Assembly (NCBI GenBank): GCA_963971535.1
Contig: OZ020586.1
Span: forward strand, 73,329,449 to 73,393,448
DNA from: Notolepis coatsorum
Lineage: Eukaryota; Chordata; Actinopteri; Aulopiformes; Paralepididae
DNA: 64,000 nt
Direction: 5' to 3'
The notes below the pieces were generated by a model. That model worked only from the letters and a program-made list of their open reading frames with translations, ran no database searches and was not told where the DNA came from. The translations under genes and the position numbers were made by a program. Positions 42,740 to 53,300 of this stretch are shown in pieces; positions within the stretch are counted from its first letter, which is position 1, and the number at the start of each line of letters is the position of its first letter.

Positions 42740-43213
42740 GGGCGGCCGGGTAGCACAGCGGACTAAGTGTCTGTCTACCACCACAGAGACAGTGGGATGG
42801 AATCCAGCTGTGGTGCTTCCGGGTTGGCCGACCGTCCATACTAACACAATTGGCAGTGTTAGCGGGTGGGAAACCCGGCGAGGGTGGGTCCTGGTCGTTG
42901 TAAAAGCAGCGACTCCTACAGTTCGGTTGGGGCGCCTGCACAGCAAGGGAAGGATCTGGGAGAGGTAGTGTGACCCTTCCACACGTTACACTCTCCCAGT
43001 GAGAGTCCACGCTGCCAGGTGAAAAGAAGTGGTGGGCTGGGTACACATGTGTCGGAGGAAGCATGTGATAGTCTCCGCCCTCCCGGACCACCGGTAGGGG
43101 GTAGAGTGCTCAACGACCAGGAAGGGGATTGGGAATTGGCATAACGACTAACATTGGGAGGGGAGAAAAAACGGAAAAAGAAGGGGGAAAAAGATGATAA
43201 AAAAAATATATAT
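42740..43213 (+). mobile_element. SINE family A copy, 474 bp
   Basis: It is flanked by the 13-bp TSD ATATCCCACCTCC (42727-42739 and 43214-43226). The tRNA-like head begins GGGCGGCCGGGTAGCACAGC. The body includes GCGACTCCTACAGTTCGG (42907-42924) and GCTGCCAGGTGAAAAGAAG. The 3' end is A-rich. The same family occurs at 44291-44781. Confidence 0.85.
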
Positions 43214-43226
43214 ATATCCCACCTCC

Positions 43227-43390
43227 AGTAAATATCCTTGATACCTATGTTTGAGGGATCCTTGCTAAAGATGTGTGCGAATATCGGCCGATATATATCG
43301 ATATCGGAATTATTTTTACTCCCAAATATCGGTATTGGCGTCTGTCTCTCAAAAATCCAACCTCAGTCAAGCTCTAGTTTTGAGACACTC
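43227..43390. other. Short unassigned stretch
   Basis: Contains ATCGGCCGATATATATCGAT at 43283-43302, wording also seen in hAT MITEs here (59439, 49796). It could be a remnant of such an element. Confidence 0.3.
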
Positions 43391-43640
43391 CTGTTAACCC
43401 TTTCACTACCATACCACCAAAGTGTTAACCCTTTCACTGTGACAATACAGAAGGTTAACCCTTTCACTGCCACACGACCAAGGGTTAACCCTTTCACTGC
43501 GACAATACAGAAGATGAACCCTTTCACTGCCACACGACAGAGGGTCAACCCTTTTACAACCACACCACAGACGGTTAACCGTCTGTAGATTGGTAGTGAA
43601 AGGGTTAACCTTCTGTAGTGCGGTAGTGAAAGGGTTAAAT
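43391..43640. repeat. Minisatellite of about 30 bp with orientation switch
   Basis: Six units carry GTTAACCCTTTCACTG, alternating with spacer types CCACACGAC and GACAATACAGAAG. From about 43575 two units appear in inverse orientation (GGTAGTGAAAGGGTTAA). The switch lies at the palindrome GACGGTTAACCGTC (43570-43583). A chance Asn/Pro/Phe/Thr-repeat frame across it is not a gene. Confidence 0.85.
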
Positions 43641-44070
43641 GTCCCACTTGACCTTTCTCAATCTGACCGTGCTCTCCTCGGGGCGTTGTCCACGAGAGTG
43701 AGTCACCACTTTGGTGTTTACAGCTGCTTTTGATACCACAGAGCGTGGATAGAGCAGCTATTGTTCCACTATGCTTTCCATCAGGGGGGAAGGGGTGAGT
43801 TAACCATATAACCCTAACTCCAAGTGACGGAACCAAACAGACATTACTGCCGTATGGAGAATAATCTAGGAGTGAATTAGATTATAACTCACCCAACCAA
43901 GGTTTGTCCCCATCCTCTATACCTTGTGCAGCAATGTGGGGGTTAGGTTAGTTATCAGCGGTAGGTCATTGACAAGCACATAACCAGGTCACGACTAGTT
44001 TATATTTTCTACATATATATTTCTATATATATATAATTTTCATAATTTTAATAATATTTCATCATTTACA
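43641..44070. other. No gene recognised
   Basis: Mixed-composition sequence ending in an AT-rich run before the SINE. No domain-bearing frame. Confidence 0.35.
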
Positions 44071-44290
44071 CAGGGGCGACAGTGGCTCAGGAGGTAGAGC
44101 GGTCGTCTGGTAATCGGAAGGTTCCCGGTTCGATTCCCGCCTTGAGCAAGACACTTAACCCCTAATTGCTCCCGATGAGCAGGTTGGTACCTTGCGTGTT
44201 TGCCTCCGCCATTGGTGTGTGAATGTGTGAGTGAATGGGTGAATGTGAGGAACAATATTGTAAAGCGCTTTGGATAAAACTAAAAGCGCT

Positions 44291-44781
44291 AAGGCGGTTA
44301 GGTGGTCGAGCGGAGATTGCGTTCGTCACCAGCCCCGGAGCTGTGAGCTGGATTCGCCTGTTCGAATCCAGCTCACAGCTCCGGGGTTGTCACCAGCTTG
44401 GCTGGCCGTCTGCACTGATACAATTGGCTGTATCAGAGGGTGGGAGAAGCTGGCGGGGTGGGTCCGGGTCGTTGTAAACAGCGACTCCTACAGTTCGGTC
44501 GGGGCGCCTGCTAAGCGCGGATTGGACGTGAGGGGGATAGTGTGGTCCTCCCACACGCTACGCCCTCTCGATGAGAATCCGCGCTGCCAGGTGAAAAGAA
44601 GCGGTGATTGGCTGGACGTGTGTCGGAGGAAGCACGTGGTAGCCTCCACTCTCCCAAAATGATCTGACTGTGGGGGGTAAAGCGACCAGGAAGGGACTGG
44701 GAATTGGCATACGACTAACATTGGGATGGGAGAAAATCGGAGGAAAATGGAGGGGGAAAAAGACCAAAAAAAAAAAAAAAA
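44291..44781 (+). mobile_element. SINE family A copy inside SINE B
   Basis: It is flanked by the TSD AAAAGCGCT (44282-44290 and 44782-44790). The body matches 42740-43213 (for example CAGCGACTCCTACAGTTCGG and GGGAATTGGCATA), and it has an A-rich 3' end. Its head contains a long perfect hairpin absent from the other copy. Confidence 0.85.
44333..44386. repeat. Perfect 24-bp hairpin in SINE head
   Basis: Arms 44333-44356 and 44363-44386 are exact reverse complements with a 6-base loop CCTGTT. The right arm carries the B-box-like TTCGAATCC, so the hairpin duplicates the promoter region in inverse orientation. Confidence 0.95.
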
Positions 44782-44800
44782 AAAAGCGCTATATAAATGC

Positions 44801-45258
44801 TAGGGCTGTCTTAAATACTTTGAAGCTTCGTTCGATGGGCATGGGATTCGAATATGAAAATAATATTCGAATATATAAAAAAAAAATATATATATATATC
44901 AACTCTGCCTCTCTTTGTTAATTACAACAAGCAATGCTGTTTGTTATTTAAGATGAGGTCGGACTCTGCACTGACAGATTTGTGTTCATTGTGCTACTTT
45001 TATAAAGCCTCAAATGACGGCTTACAATATTTCATGAAAGCAAAGTGTTTCGTTTGTCTAAGATTTTATAAGGTTTAAACTTTACAGCACTGACAAAGTT
45101 GAACAAAGTGCTGTACAAGTCCCACAACATAAAACATAATAATAATAATAATAATCTATTTATAATATATATATATTTTTAATCTCGAAGCTTCGAATTA
45201 AAATCGAATCTCGGCCCCGAAGCTTCGAATTCCAAAAAAAAATCGAAGGTCAGCCCTA
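44801..45258. mobile_element. hAT MITE, 458 bp
   Basis: Ends TAGGGCTGTC and GTCAGCCCTA are inverted. The 8-bp TSD ATAAATGC is at 44793-44800 and 45259-45266. The body has repeated GAAGCTTCGAAT and ATTCGAAT motifs. No ORF. An 8-bp TSD with TAGGG ends fits hAT. Confidence 0.88.
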
Positions 45259-45477
45259 ATAAATGCACCATTGACCATTTACCATTTTACACAATTCTCA
45301 TAATTATTCACAATTTCCACCCCAACCCCTGCCATAAACATGACAATAGATCAAACCTTTATGTTCTGAATGCAAAATGTGTGGGTGGTCCTACAGTGTT
45401 TTGAAAACCTACTTATGTCCTACATGCAGTGGCAGTAGATGAAACGCACCCTGTCTTTGCCATGAATGAAGTCTCAG

Positions 45478-45996
45478 TCAGAATCTAAAGTATAAATATT
45501 AAGCTCACTCAAAAGCTCTAAAGCCAAGGATGTTTTTGGGCTGGACTCCTCTTTTCTGAAAAAGCATAGGGAGTCACTCTCAGGGCCCATTACAAAAATG
45601 GTTAATGTCTCTATTAGAGAGGCTGTGTTTCCACAGGTCTGGAAGTCAGCCATCATCACACCAATTTTTTAATCAGGAAGTGTAAATGAGGTTAGCAACT
45701 ACTGACCCATCAGCATCCTCCCGATAGTCTCAAAGATTGCTGAGAAGAGTATAGCTGAACAACTAATAACCCATCTGAACAACAGTCCCTATCCACTTCA
45801 CCCCATGCAGTTTGGATTCAGAGCCAATCATTCCCCCGAAACCGCAAACTGCTTCTTCTTAGAGACGGTAAAAGTGAAGATGGACAAGGGAGGCGTGATT
45901 GGAGCCGTGTTTTTAGACCTGAAAAAGGCCTTTGATACCATCAGCCATGATGTGCTCATCACTAAACTATCCAGGTTTAATTTTTCATCTCACACC
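45478..45996 (+). pseudogene. LINE RT N-terminal part
   Basis: Coding wording in one main frame from 45805 is MQFGFRANHSPETANCFF, then AVFLDLKKAFDTISHDVLITKLS, with upstream VWKSAIITPIF before a stop near 45670. These are RT blocks 1-3 of a Jockey/I-type LINE, and the first catalytic Asp lies in LDLKKAFD. The frame runs straight to the TTAA insertion site of the MITE at 45997. Confidence 0.8.
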
Positions 45997-46000
45997 TTAA

Positions 46001-46917
46001 CACATCCACCGCCAATCCCGTTGTACAGCGTGTTTGCCGGCCATGCGAATTCTGCCAAACCACGCTGTACAGCGATATTGAAATCATATTTAATTTTTTT
46101 GCCATGGCATTTATAATTCCGCCACCCAGCCTCTGGTGATACAGTGGGACCCTGCACAATAGTGCAACGCCTCAATACCGCCACCTGGTGGATGATCGGG
46201 CCATCGGTGCATCTGGGAAATCCGTCTGGCAGTCACATATCGTTGCGGGACTACAGACAAACACTGGCGTGCATATGGATCGGTGCTATTACTCAATAAT
46301 CGATATAATTTGGGCGTTTATTGCGCCATACAAACCGGAAATGGATCTAGTAGATCGACGTCAAATAAGTGGGATCTTTTTCCTCCAGTCTTATCGGCGA
46401 ACGGTAAGAGGACAGTAACGTTACTTTCAGCTTGATTGTTTATTCTTTTCACTGCAAACCGATCAGATCAATATATCACCCATACTACATAAAGCATTTA
46501 CTGACGATCACGGAATTATAAACGACCCCCCCCCCCTTTCATCCGTGCATGATGAATCATAACGTATACGATCATGTACAGTTGAATTTTTTAATATAGC
46601 GTGTATCGGCAAGAAACGGCAGTTGATAATCTATATATGCGTTTATGCCTATAACTCACGTTCTATGAATTACTGCAGAAAACGATAAAAACATACTTAT
46701 ATTCTAGAAGGTATTTTTGGAAGAATCTATGAATGAAAAAGTATAACGTTCCTACATCCTGAACGATAGATAATCGATGTTGAATGGGCCATAGTAATGT
46801 CAATTTAGCAATACAATTAAAAAAGTTATAGTCCTGCAAAGAAGGTGAACATCTCCATAGGCTTAGAATGGTGGCAGTGAGCCTACATTGATGGATAGAA
46901 ACGTGGCAGGGAATGTG
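46001..46917. mobile_element. piggyBac-type MITE in LINE RT
   Basis: It is flanked by TTAA at 45997-46000 and 46918-46921. Terminal inverted repeats are CACATCCACCGCCA (left) and CACATTCCCTGCCA (right end read inversely). There is no transposase. LINE coding resumes in the correct frame after the right TTAA (from 46922), which confirms the boundaries. Confidence 0.85.
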
Positions 46918-46921
46918 TTAA

Positions 46922-47692
46922 TATGGAGGAGATCTTATCTTGAGGGTAGGACACAATGTGTCAAAATAAATGGTGATCTATCTCCCCCCTGGAATACGAT
47001 GTGGGTGTGCCACAGGGTTCAATCCTGGGCCCCCTCCTGTTCAGCCTGTACTGTACATAAATTACCTGCCTTCTGTCTGCTCTGACTCCCTAGTCCAGAT
47101 GTACGTGGACGACACAGTAATTTATGTACATGCCAAAAACAAAGCAGAAGCAGCAAGAGTACTTAATACAACCATGATGCAGGTAGTTCAATGGCTCACT
47201 GACTGTTGCCTCCACTTGAATGCAGAGAAGACCATCTGTATGTTCTTTGAAAAAATATCATCTAATACACCTGATCCAGATGTTTTTGCTGCTGGAGAGA
47301 AGCTCCAAGTGGTGACCGAATGCAAATATCTTGGAATCATCCTAGATTGCAACCTCACATTTAAAAAAAAACGTCAAAAAAGTCACATGAACAGTCAAAT
47401 TCAATCTATACAACTTCCGATACATCAGAAACTGTCTGAACATTGAAGCAGCAACACTGTACTTCAATGCCATCATCACTGTATTACCAGCTGGACCCAG
47501 GCCTGCAAAACAACTCTAGCACCCACTCAATCTGTGTACAAACAGGCTCTGAAGGTTCTGGACCAGAAGCCTAACCGTCACCACCACTGCAATATCCTTG
47601 ACAAGCATGCCCTCTTGAGCTGGGACAACATCATGAAGTTAACCGATGCCAGTCTGGTCTTTAAAATCCTCCATGGTCTAGCCCCACCCCCT
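46922..47692 (+). pseudogene. LINE RT palm and thumb part
   Basis: Holds SYLEGRTQCVKINGDLSPPW, then a frameshift, the GVPQGSILGPLLF-type block (about 47005-47045), and YVDDTVIYVHAKN at 47104-47142 with the catalytic YVDD. KTICMFFEK and ECKYLGIILDCNLTF follow near 47230-47355. After another shift near 47390, SLYKQALKVLDQKP (near 47530) begins the C-terminal region. Several frameshifts show decay. Confidence 0.82.
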
Positions 47693-48415
47693 GTTTTTTT
47701 TTACCGGGGCCAGTTTCGAATTGCAGCCTCCCGCAGGTGCTCTTTTAGAGTGGTTTTATAGGTGGGTAGGGGTTCCACATTGTTGTGGCATAATTGCGAA
47801 ACGTGTTTAGATTCTTGTTTGTGCCGAATCTGGGTTGCACATGATTTGTGGAACTCCCTTTGGTGTTGTGGTCATGGTATTCACTGACCTTTGGGAAGTA
47901 TTTCGACATGTACATGGGTAATTGGGTACCTTTGTGGTGTAGTGTATCTTGTAGACTAGGCCCATTGCAAGTTGCTCTGTCGTCTACTCTAAACCATCCT
48001 AGGTTGTCAAAATGGGCAGGGGTGAGGTGGGTTTTAGGAGTAAGGTCAAGCAGTAGTCTGACTAGCTTGTTTTGTGATGTTTGTAATCTTGTTTTTAGTG
48101 CCTTTGAGGTGCTTTGGTACCATGAGGTGCAAGCATAGTCGTAGTACCCTTGAATGAGTGCTCCTGTTAGAGTCTTCAGGGTATTCTTGTTTACCAGAGA
48201 GGAGATCCGGTACAAGAATCTTGTTTGTTGGTTGACTTTTTTGATTGCATTGGATGCCATTTTGTCACAGGAAAGATTTGCCTCTAGGATAGAACCCAGG
48301 TATATAATTTCATCTTTCCTTGTGTGACAATATTGTCACCCACTGTAACAGAGAAGCCTTGCTGAGTTTGTTATTTGATCCAGAGAGAATGGACTCTGTT
48401 TTACCCAGGTGTAAT
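47693..48415 (-). pseudogene. Antisense LINE ORF2 fragment (4.3 kb family)
   Basis: The minus-strand frame 48260-47745 is clearly homologous to 4366-4953 (MASNAIKKVNQQTRFLYRIS, then GYYDYACTSWYQSTSKALK), with a small frameshifted segment. Upstream on that strand are remnants of the RT thumb (LGKTESILF). Its tail is missing. It may have arrived as a 3'-incomplete piece or through rearrangement. Confidence 0.8.
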
Positions 48416-48592
48416 GATTGTACCAGAACTGTTCACACACATTTCGCCCTCTCCGTGAGAGCTGCTAAGACCTGGGACTCCATACCAATTTACATCCACA
48501 ATATTGAAACACACAGATCATTCAAACACAATCTCAAAACATGGTTAAGAAATAACTACACATGTGAACACAACAGCCCTTCAGAACCCTAA
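48416..48592 (+). pseudogene. LINE ORF2 extreme C-terminus
   Basis: The frame encodes TVHTHFALSVRAAKTWDSIP, then FKHNLKTWLRNNYTCEHN, the standard ending of this LINE's ORF2. It belongs to the element interrupted upstream. Confidence 0.75.
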
Positions 48593-48708
48593 CCCTGTCT
48601 GCTTGCTTGCCCACATGTACATGTATGATCGTGTGTACCTAATATGTTGTATTATTGTTTGTACATTGTCTGTACATGTCTGCTGTACATATTTTGCATG
48701 ATGTGTTT

Positions 48709-48789
48709 TTAACGAGTTATTCCGTTTTTGGCGCTCAAGCGTTGGCGGTGAAACACGAGATATTACGTGTTTGGCCGTCAAAGAGTTAA
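48709..48789. mobile_element. Possible 73-bp piggyBac-type remnant
   Basis: TTAA at 48709-48712 and 48786-48789 bracket a short segment inside the LINE tail. Its right end read inversely (CTCTTTGACGGCC) resembles the CTCTTTCAGTGCC ends at 51358. The left end is not a good match, so this is weak. Confidence 0.35.
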
Positions 48790-48832
48790 TGTGTGCTGTC
48801 CCTGTTCAAATAAAGTCTAAACTGAAACTGAA

Positions 48833-48985
48833 ACAGAGCTGCCTCTACGCCTGTACGTCACACAGCCTGAAACACACTCGTACACAGAGCTGCCTCTACG
48901 CCTGTACGTCACACAGCCTGAAACACACTCCTTCACAGAGCTGCCTCTACGCCTGGACGTCACACAGCCTTCAAAACAGCTCTGC
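48833..48985 (+). repeat. Three tandem units of about 50 bp
   Basis: Units start ACAGAGCTGCCTCTACGCCT and include ACGTCACACAGCCT, at 48833, 48884 and 48934. They adjoin the LINE tail. Confidence 0.85.
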
Positions 48986-48989
48986 CCGA

Positions 48990-49787
48990 AGTGCCTGTTA
49001 ACTGTAACAAAAACTGACCTCCAAATTAGTTTGAAGAAATTTACTTTGAATTGTATGTACCGGTATACATACTTAGTATCACAAATAACCAAATATTAAG
49101 CTTATGGCTGTGTTCACTGCCATTTCCATGGACACAGTGAATAAAATAAGCATGCATGCCCTTTTCAAAAAAAAATCGGTTCTAATTTATAAAGTACGCT
49201 AAAAAAGACGAGAGGACAATAAATGTAATATTATTAAGGGGAAATAATATGAGTACTGTAAGTAGTTAGTTTACTTCCTTTCTGGGCAGACATGTTTGAC
49301 AGTGAAACGTCTGAGCTCTCTGTGTAGGAGTATGATGTTGTTGATAGCTGGAGACCTGACCAGTAAACACACGTGGATAACTTGCATACTGGTACTTTTA
49401 AACAACTAAGTTGCTTTGGAAGGACATGGAGCACGTAGCTCTCCATGATTTAGTGAGGCGGGTCTTGTTTAGCGGCCAGATTATTGACCCTGAACAGACT
49501 GGGAACACGAGGGTGAACAGATGGATTCACGAGAACACATGAGCAACGAGGTTGACTCACTCCAAAACTTAGAATGCTGTAAAAGGTTTCTATTTCTCTA
49601 TTTATTTCTAGTTCTTTTGACCCAAATATAAAAAAAACTGAACTGCATTCACAAAACCTTAAAAATAGACACTATTTCGTTTTCATGAAAGAGAAAAAGA
49701 ACACAAATCACGTTGTACTGGAAGAGGAGATGAATCGGAGGCTGACTCACTCCAAAACCTACAAAAACAAAACGTCTATTTGTAGCT
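48990..49787. other. No gene recognised
   Basis: AT-rich. Two similar passages (GAGGTTGACTCACTCCAAAA near 49548 and GAGGCTGACTCACTCCAAAA near 49738) suggest an old local duplication of about 190 bases. No domain-bearing frame. Confidence 0.4.
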
Positions 49788-50517
49788 ATTTTGGCTAGGG
49801 ATGCCCCGATCACGTTTTTTGCCACCGATACCGATCACCGATCGTCTTGAGCCATATCGGCCGATACCGATCCGATACCGATAGTTTTTGATCGTTTTTT
49901 TTATTTATTTTTTTATTTTATATAATTTTATATTTTTTTTAATAAAATATATATATTATATAATTAGACTTGTACTTGTATTATCTGCGAGACATCGCCA
50001 CCACGCAACAAGTCAAAATGCTCGCTATCTGCAAACAGCTCCACTGTCTGTGTGTACTCGAGTAGCCTCCAGCTACGGCCAGGATTCTCCGGCGCTGCAG
50101 CTGGACCCTAGTATTGGTATAAATCACATTAAGCAAGCCCACAGCTCGAATACGCATCGAATCAATGTTATAAGACATTGATATCAGGAGCTATCTGTAG
50201 CTACTGCTAGCCGGCTAGATAACGTTAAGACAACGCCTCAGTGAACTATTTAGTTTAGAGCTAACATGAGCTAACGTGAGCTACTGAGTCAACGGAGGTA
50301 ACTTATCATGCACTTGACTATTGCTGGAGCATTTGTTGATATCAGCAGCTATCAGTAGCTAGCCAGCTAGATAACGTTAGACAATGCCTCATGTAGTCAC
50401 TGGGTCATTTAGTTTAAACAGTAACGTTAGCTCGGTATTGATTGATTGATTGAAAAGTTTATTAACAGATTGCAGAATGGGTACAGTACAGTACAGCTCA
50501 ATACATACAATTGTTAA

Positions 50518-52325
50518 CACTTTGAGTGCCACGCCGGGTTTTCCTTTTTACCCCCTTGATGCCACCATCCACTTCAATGTTAACGTTAATATCGCCTAAT
50601 CTATGTTTTAAATTATGGCTATGTGTCTAATCTGCCCGTCGCTTATCAAAGACTATTTTCCAGTCAGTGCTGTCAAGGCAGATTGGTTTTTTATCGCTTC
50701 ATTTCCGTTTTAGAGCATTTAGAAAAGCACCCGTTTTGAGATAAAAAACAGTTCATTCTGGACCATTCTATGAAAATCGTTTTCAAATAAACGCTAGATG
50801 ATCAATATTATACGTGCACGCAAGCACATTCGGGCCGTGCACGGATAATCGCCGCGTTGATTTCCTCTTGGACTTTTACAGTGAAACCGAAAGAGCCCAT
50901 TTCACAAAACAGCTTATAACTTCATCAAAATTTGTCTGATTATCCTAACACTGATAACATAGATTCCTTACCTGACATCAGATGGTATCCAACTGGTATA
51001 TTCCAATTCCTGATCACCATTCGAAAAAATCGATAAGTGTATAGATCCACCGTGTGTACAGTGCAGTACATGATTCCGCGGGTCTCAGAGGCTCCAGAAT
51101 GAACTGTGGTAACCCCGGCTGGATCAGTGGACTGGAAAATGTGGAGTACCGGATTTTTTTCCCCATCCATTTTCATTGAGTCCATTCCAAAATCCCTTAT
51201 GTCATCTGGGAGACGATAGGGGGCGCTTTTCTCCACATATGATCGCCGGCGGCGCTCGTGTATACTCGGGTAGGCTCGCGTGATGCAATATGATTTCAGA
51301 TCGCTAAAAAAGAAAAAATCCAAGAAATCTCGTGAGTGGCTTTCAACCACATATTAACTCTTTCAGTGCCACGCCTGGTTTTCCGTTTTACCGCTTGAAT
51401 GCCACCATCGGCGCCAATGTTAACGTTAATATCGCCTAATCTATGTTTTAAATTATGGCTATGTGTCTAATCTGCCCATCGCATTATCAAAGACAATTTT
51501 CCAGTCAGTGCTGTGAAGACAGATTGTTTTTTTATCGCGTCGTTTCCGTTTCAGAGCAGTTAGAAAAGCCCCCGTTTTGATATAAAAAACAGCTAATTCT
51601 GGAGCATTCTATGAAAATCGTCTTTTAGTGGAATATTCCACAACGTTGATATTCGTCTGCCTTTTTATGAATCGTTTTCAAATAAACGCTAGATGATCAA
51701 TATTATACGTGCACGCAAGCACATTACGGCCGCTCACTGATAATCGCTCCGTTGATTTCCTCACAGACTTTTACAGTGAAACCGAAAGAAGACATTTCAC
51801 AAAACAGCTTATAACTTCATCAAACTTACTCCGATTATCCTACCACTGATAACATAGAGTCCTTACCTGACATCAGATGGTATCCAACTGGTATATTCCA
51901 ATTCCTGATCACCATTCGAAAAAATCGATACGTGTATGGATCCAACGCGACACAGTAGATCTCCATGATCCGCGGGGATCTGAGGCTCCAGAATGAACTG
52001 TGGTAACCCCGGCTGGATCAGTGAACTGGAAAATGTGGAGTACCGGATTTTTTTCCCCATTCATTTTCATTGAGTCCATTCCAAAATCACTTATGTCATC
52101 TGGGAGACGACAGGGGGCGCTTTTTTCCACAGTGATCACCAGCGCAGCTCGGCTATACTCGGGTGATGCAATAATTTTTCAGATCGCAAAAAAATATATA
52201 TAATAATAATTCCGAGAAATCTCGTGAGTGGCACGCAACCACCTATAAAAAAAACCGAGAAATCTCGTGAGTGGCACTGAAAGAGTTAATAAACCGGAGA
52301 TATTTCGTGTGTGGCAGTTAAAGTG
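50518..52325. mobile_element. Outer piggyBac-type MITE
   Basis: TTAA at 50514-50517 and 52326-52329. Ends are CACTTTGAGTGCCACGCC and, read inversely, CACTTTAACTGCCACACAC. Without its inner insertion it would be about 880 bp. A related element occupies 51358-52285. Confidence 0.88.
51358..52285. mobile_element. Inner piggyBac-type MITE, same family
   Basis: TTAA at 51354-51357 and 52286-52289. The terminal repeats CTCTTTCAGTGCCAC are identical over 15 bases. The body aligns with 50518-51350 (for example GTTAACGTTAATATCGCCTA and the CAACTGGTATATTCCAATTC block) at roughly 90% by eye. It is inserted near the right end of the outer copy. Confidence 0.9.
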
Positions 52326-52944
52326 TTAAGGGGATGCAGACCAGAGAAAGACTTTCGTCTTGTTTACATCAGGGTCCCCCATTTTCAATTCATCATATGA
52401 CACACACGACATACAGATAGACAGTACTGCTACATCTATACATTTATGACATACCAGATTTGCAAATACAGTACTGTTTGTGATACTAAAAAAATCCAGA
52501 AAAAGAGTGTATATACATTTGACATAGAAACTGTACATTGGAGGAGGTTGGGTAGGTGGGGTGGGGTTGGGTGGGGCTGTACATTGGAGGTGGGGGGGGA
52601 CACACACACTGTACACTGACATTGGTAGGTACTGGTAGCCAACGTTAGCTCACGTCGCATCATGCACCAGACTATAGCAGACTGCGAGGCTCTTGTTTCC
52701 ATGAGTGCGGGAGGGGCTGGGGAGGAGGAGGCGCCGTACACTGCAGGCATCTGTGTGTCTGAGAGAGAAGTCAGCAGTGACTGTGAGATCTCCGCTAAGA
52801 ATTGGATCATGTTTTTCTATCGTTAATCGAAAGCATTATCACCGATCACCGATCGCATATTTATACTGATTATCGGCCGATAATGATCGGTGGCCGATCG
52901 ATCGGGGCATCCCTAATTTTGGCCCATTGTGTTGTGATGAAACG

Positions 52945-53300
52945 GATGTCTATTTGGTAAATCAAATAAAATCAAATCAAATTGATTTGTAAGGCCCGAC
53001 AACACACGTTAATGTCCCCATGGGCCGGACACATCTTCTTTAAACAAGTCAAGAAGAAACATCACAATAAGTCAAGAACAAAACAAGAACACCATAAAGT
53101 CCAAAACATTTAAAATAAATGCGAAATAAATGCAACACTCGCAGACATACCCCACGCGAAGGTAAGGAAAAACTCACTAAAACCTAGCAATAGGAAAAAA
53201 TGCACCACAGACAATGTGGAGGAGAGAAACCTTAGAAGGGCCATTCAAGGGGGGATCTCCCTTCTTAGATGTCGGTGATAGTAGTGTTGCAGTAAAACAG
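52945..53300 (-). repeat. LINE 3'UTR, antisense
   Basis: (AATCA)n followed by GATTTGTAAGGCCCGACA, then GGAAAAACTCACTAAAACC and GGAGGAGAGAAACCTTAGAA with GGGGGATCTCCCTTCTTAGA. This order is typical of a widespread fish LINE 3'UTR in inverse. No coding sequence. Confidence 0.6.

Larger units (their letters stand above)
44073..45290 (+). mobile_element. tRNA-derived SINE family B, split by two insertions
   Basis: Head GGGGCGACAGTGGCTCAG with an A box at 44083-44094 and B box GGTTCGATTCC at 44127-44137. The core is TTGAGCAAGACACTTAACCC and the 3' part GTAAAGCGCTTTGGATAAA. The tail continues as GCGCT plus ATATAAATGC (44786-44800), then ACCATTGACCATTTACC from 45267. A family A SINE (44291-44781) and a hAT MITE (44801-45258) interrupt it. 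Confidence 0.8.
45440..48832 (+). mobile_element. LINE (Jockey/I-like), split by two insertions
   Basis: Sense LINE pieces are 45440-45996 (RT fingers), 46922-47692 (RT palm and thumb) and 48416-48832 (C-terminus and tail ending TTCAAATAAAGTC and (TGAAAC)n). A piggyBac-type MITE at 46001-46917 splits the RT, and an antisense piece of another LINE occupies 47693-48415. Frameshifts make the copy inactive. Confidence 0.75.
50436..52625 (-). mobile_element. LINE 3' end, antisense, inside hAT, itself interrupted
   Basis: The left piece 50436-50517 is (ATTG)n with AAAAGTTTATTAACAG to CATACAATTG. The right piece 52330-52625 continues GGGGATGCAGACCAGAG through GGGTCCCCCATTTTCAATTC and TGTACATTGGAGG. 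Together they reproduce the 5000-5440 tail in inverse order. The split is at a TTAA used by the MITE. Confidence 0.85.
49796..52915. mobile_element. hAT non-autonomous element carrying nested insertions
   Basis: Ends TAGGGATGCCCCGATCACG and CGATCGGGGCATCCCTA are inverted. The 8-bp TSD ATTTTGGC is at 49788-49795 and 52916-52923. Its own sequence has subterminal CCGATACCGAT repeats and a duplicated block (GCTATCTGTAGCTACTGCTA near 50191 and GCTATCAGTAGCTAGCCAGC near 50349). A LINE tail and two piggyBac MITEs lie inside. No transposase ORF. Confidence 0.92.

Noticed and set aside
44073-44145. tRNA gene
   Set aside because: It has A and B boxes but is followed by a SINE core and tail, and the acceptor stem does not pair; it is a SINE head.
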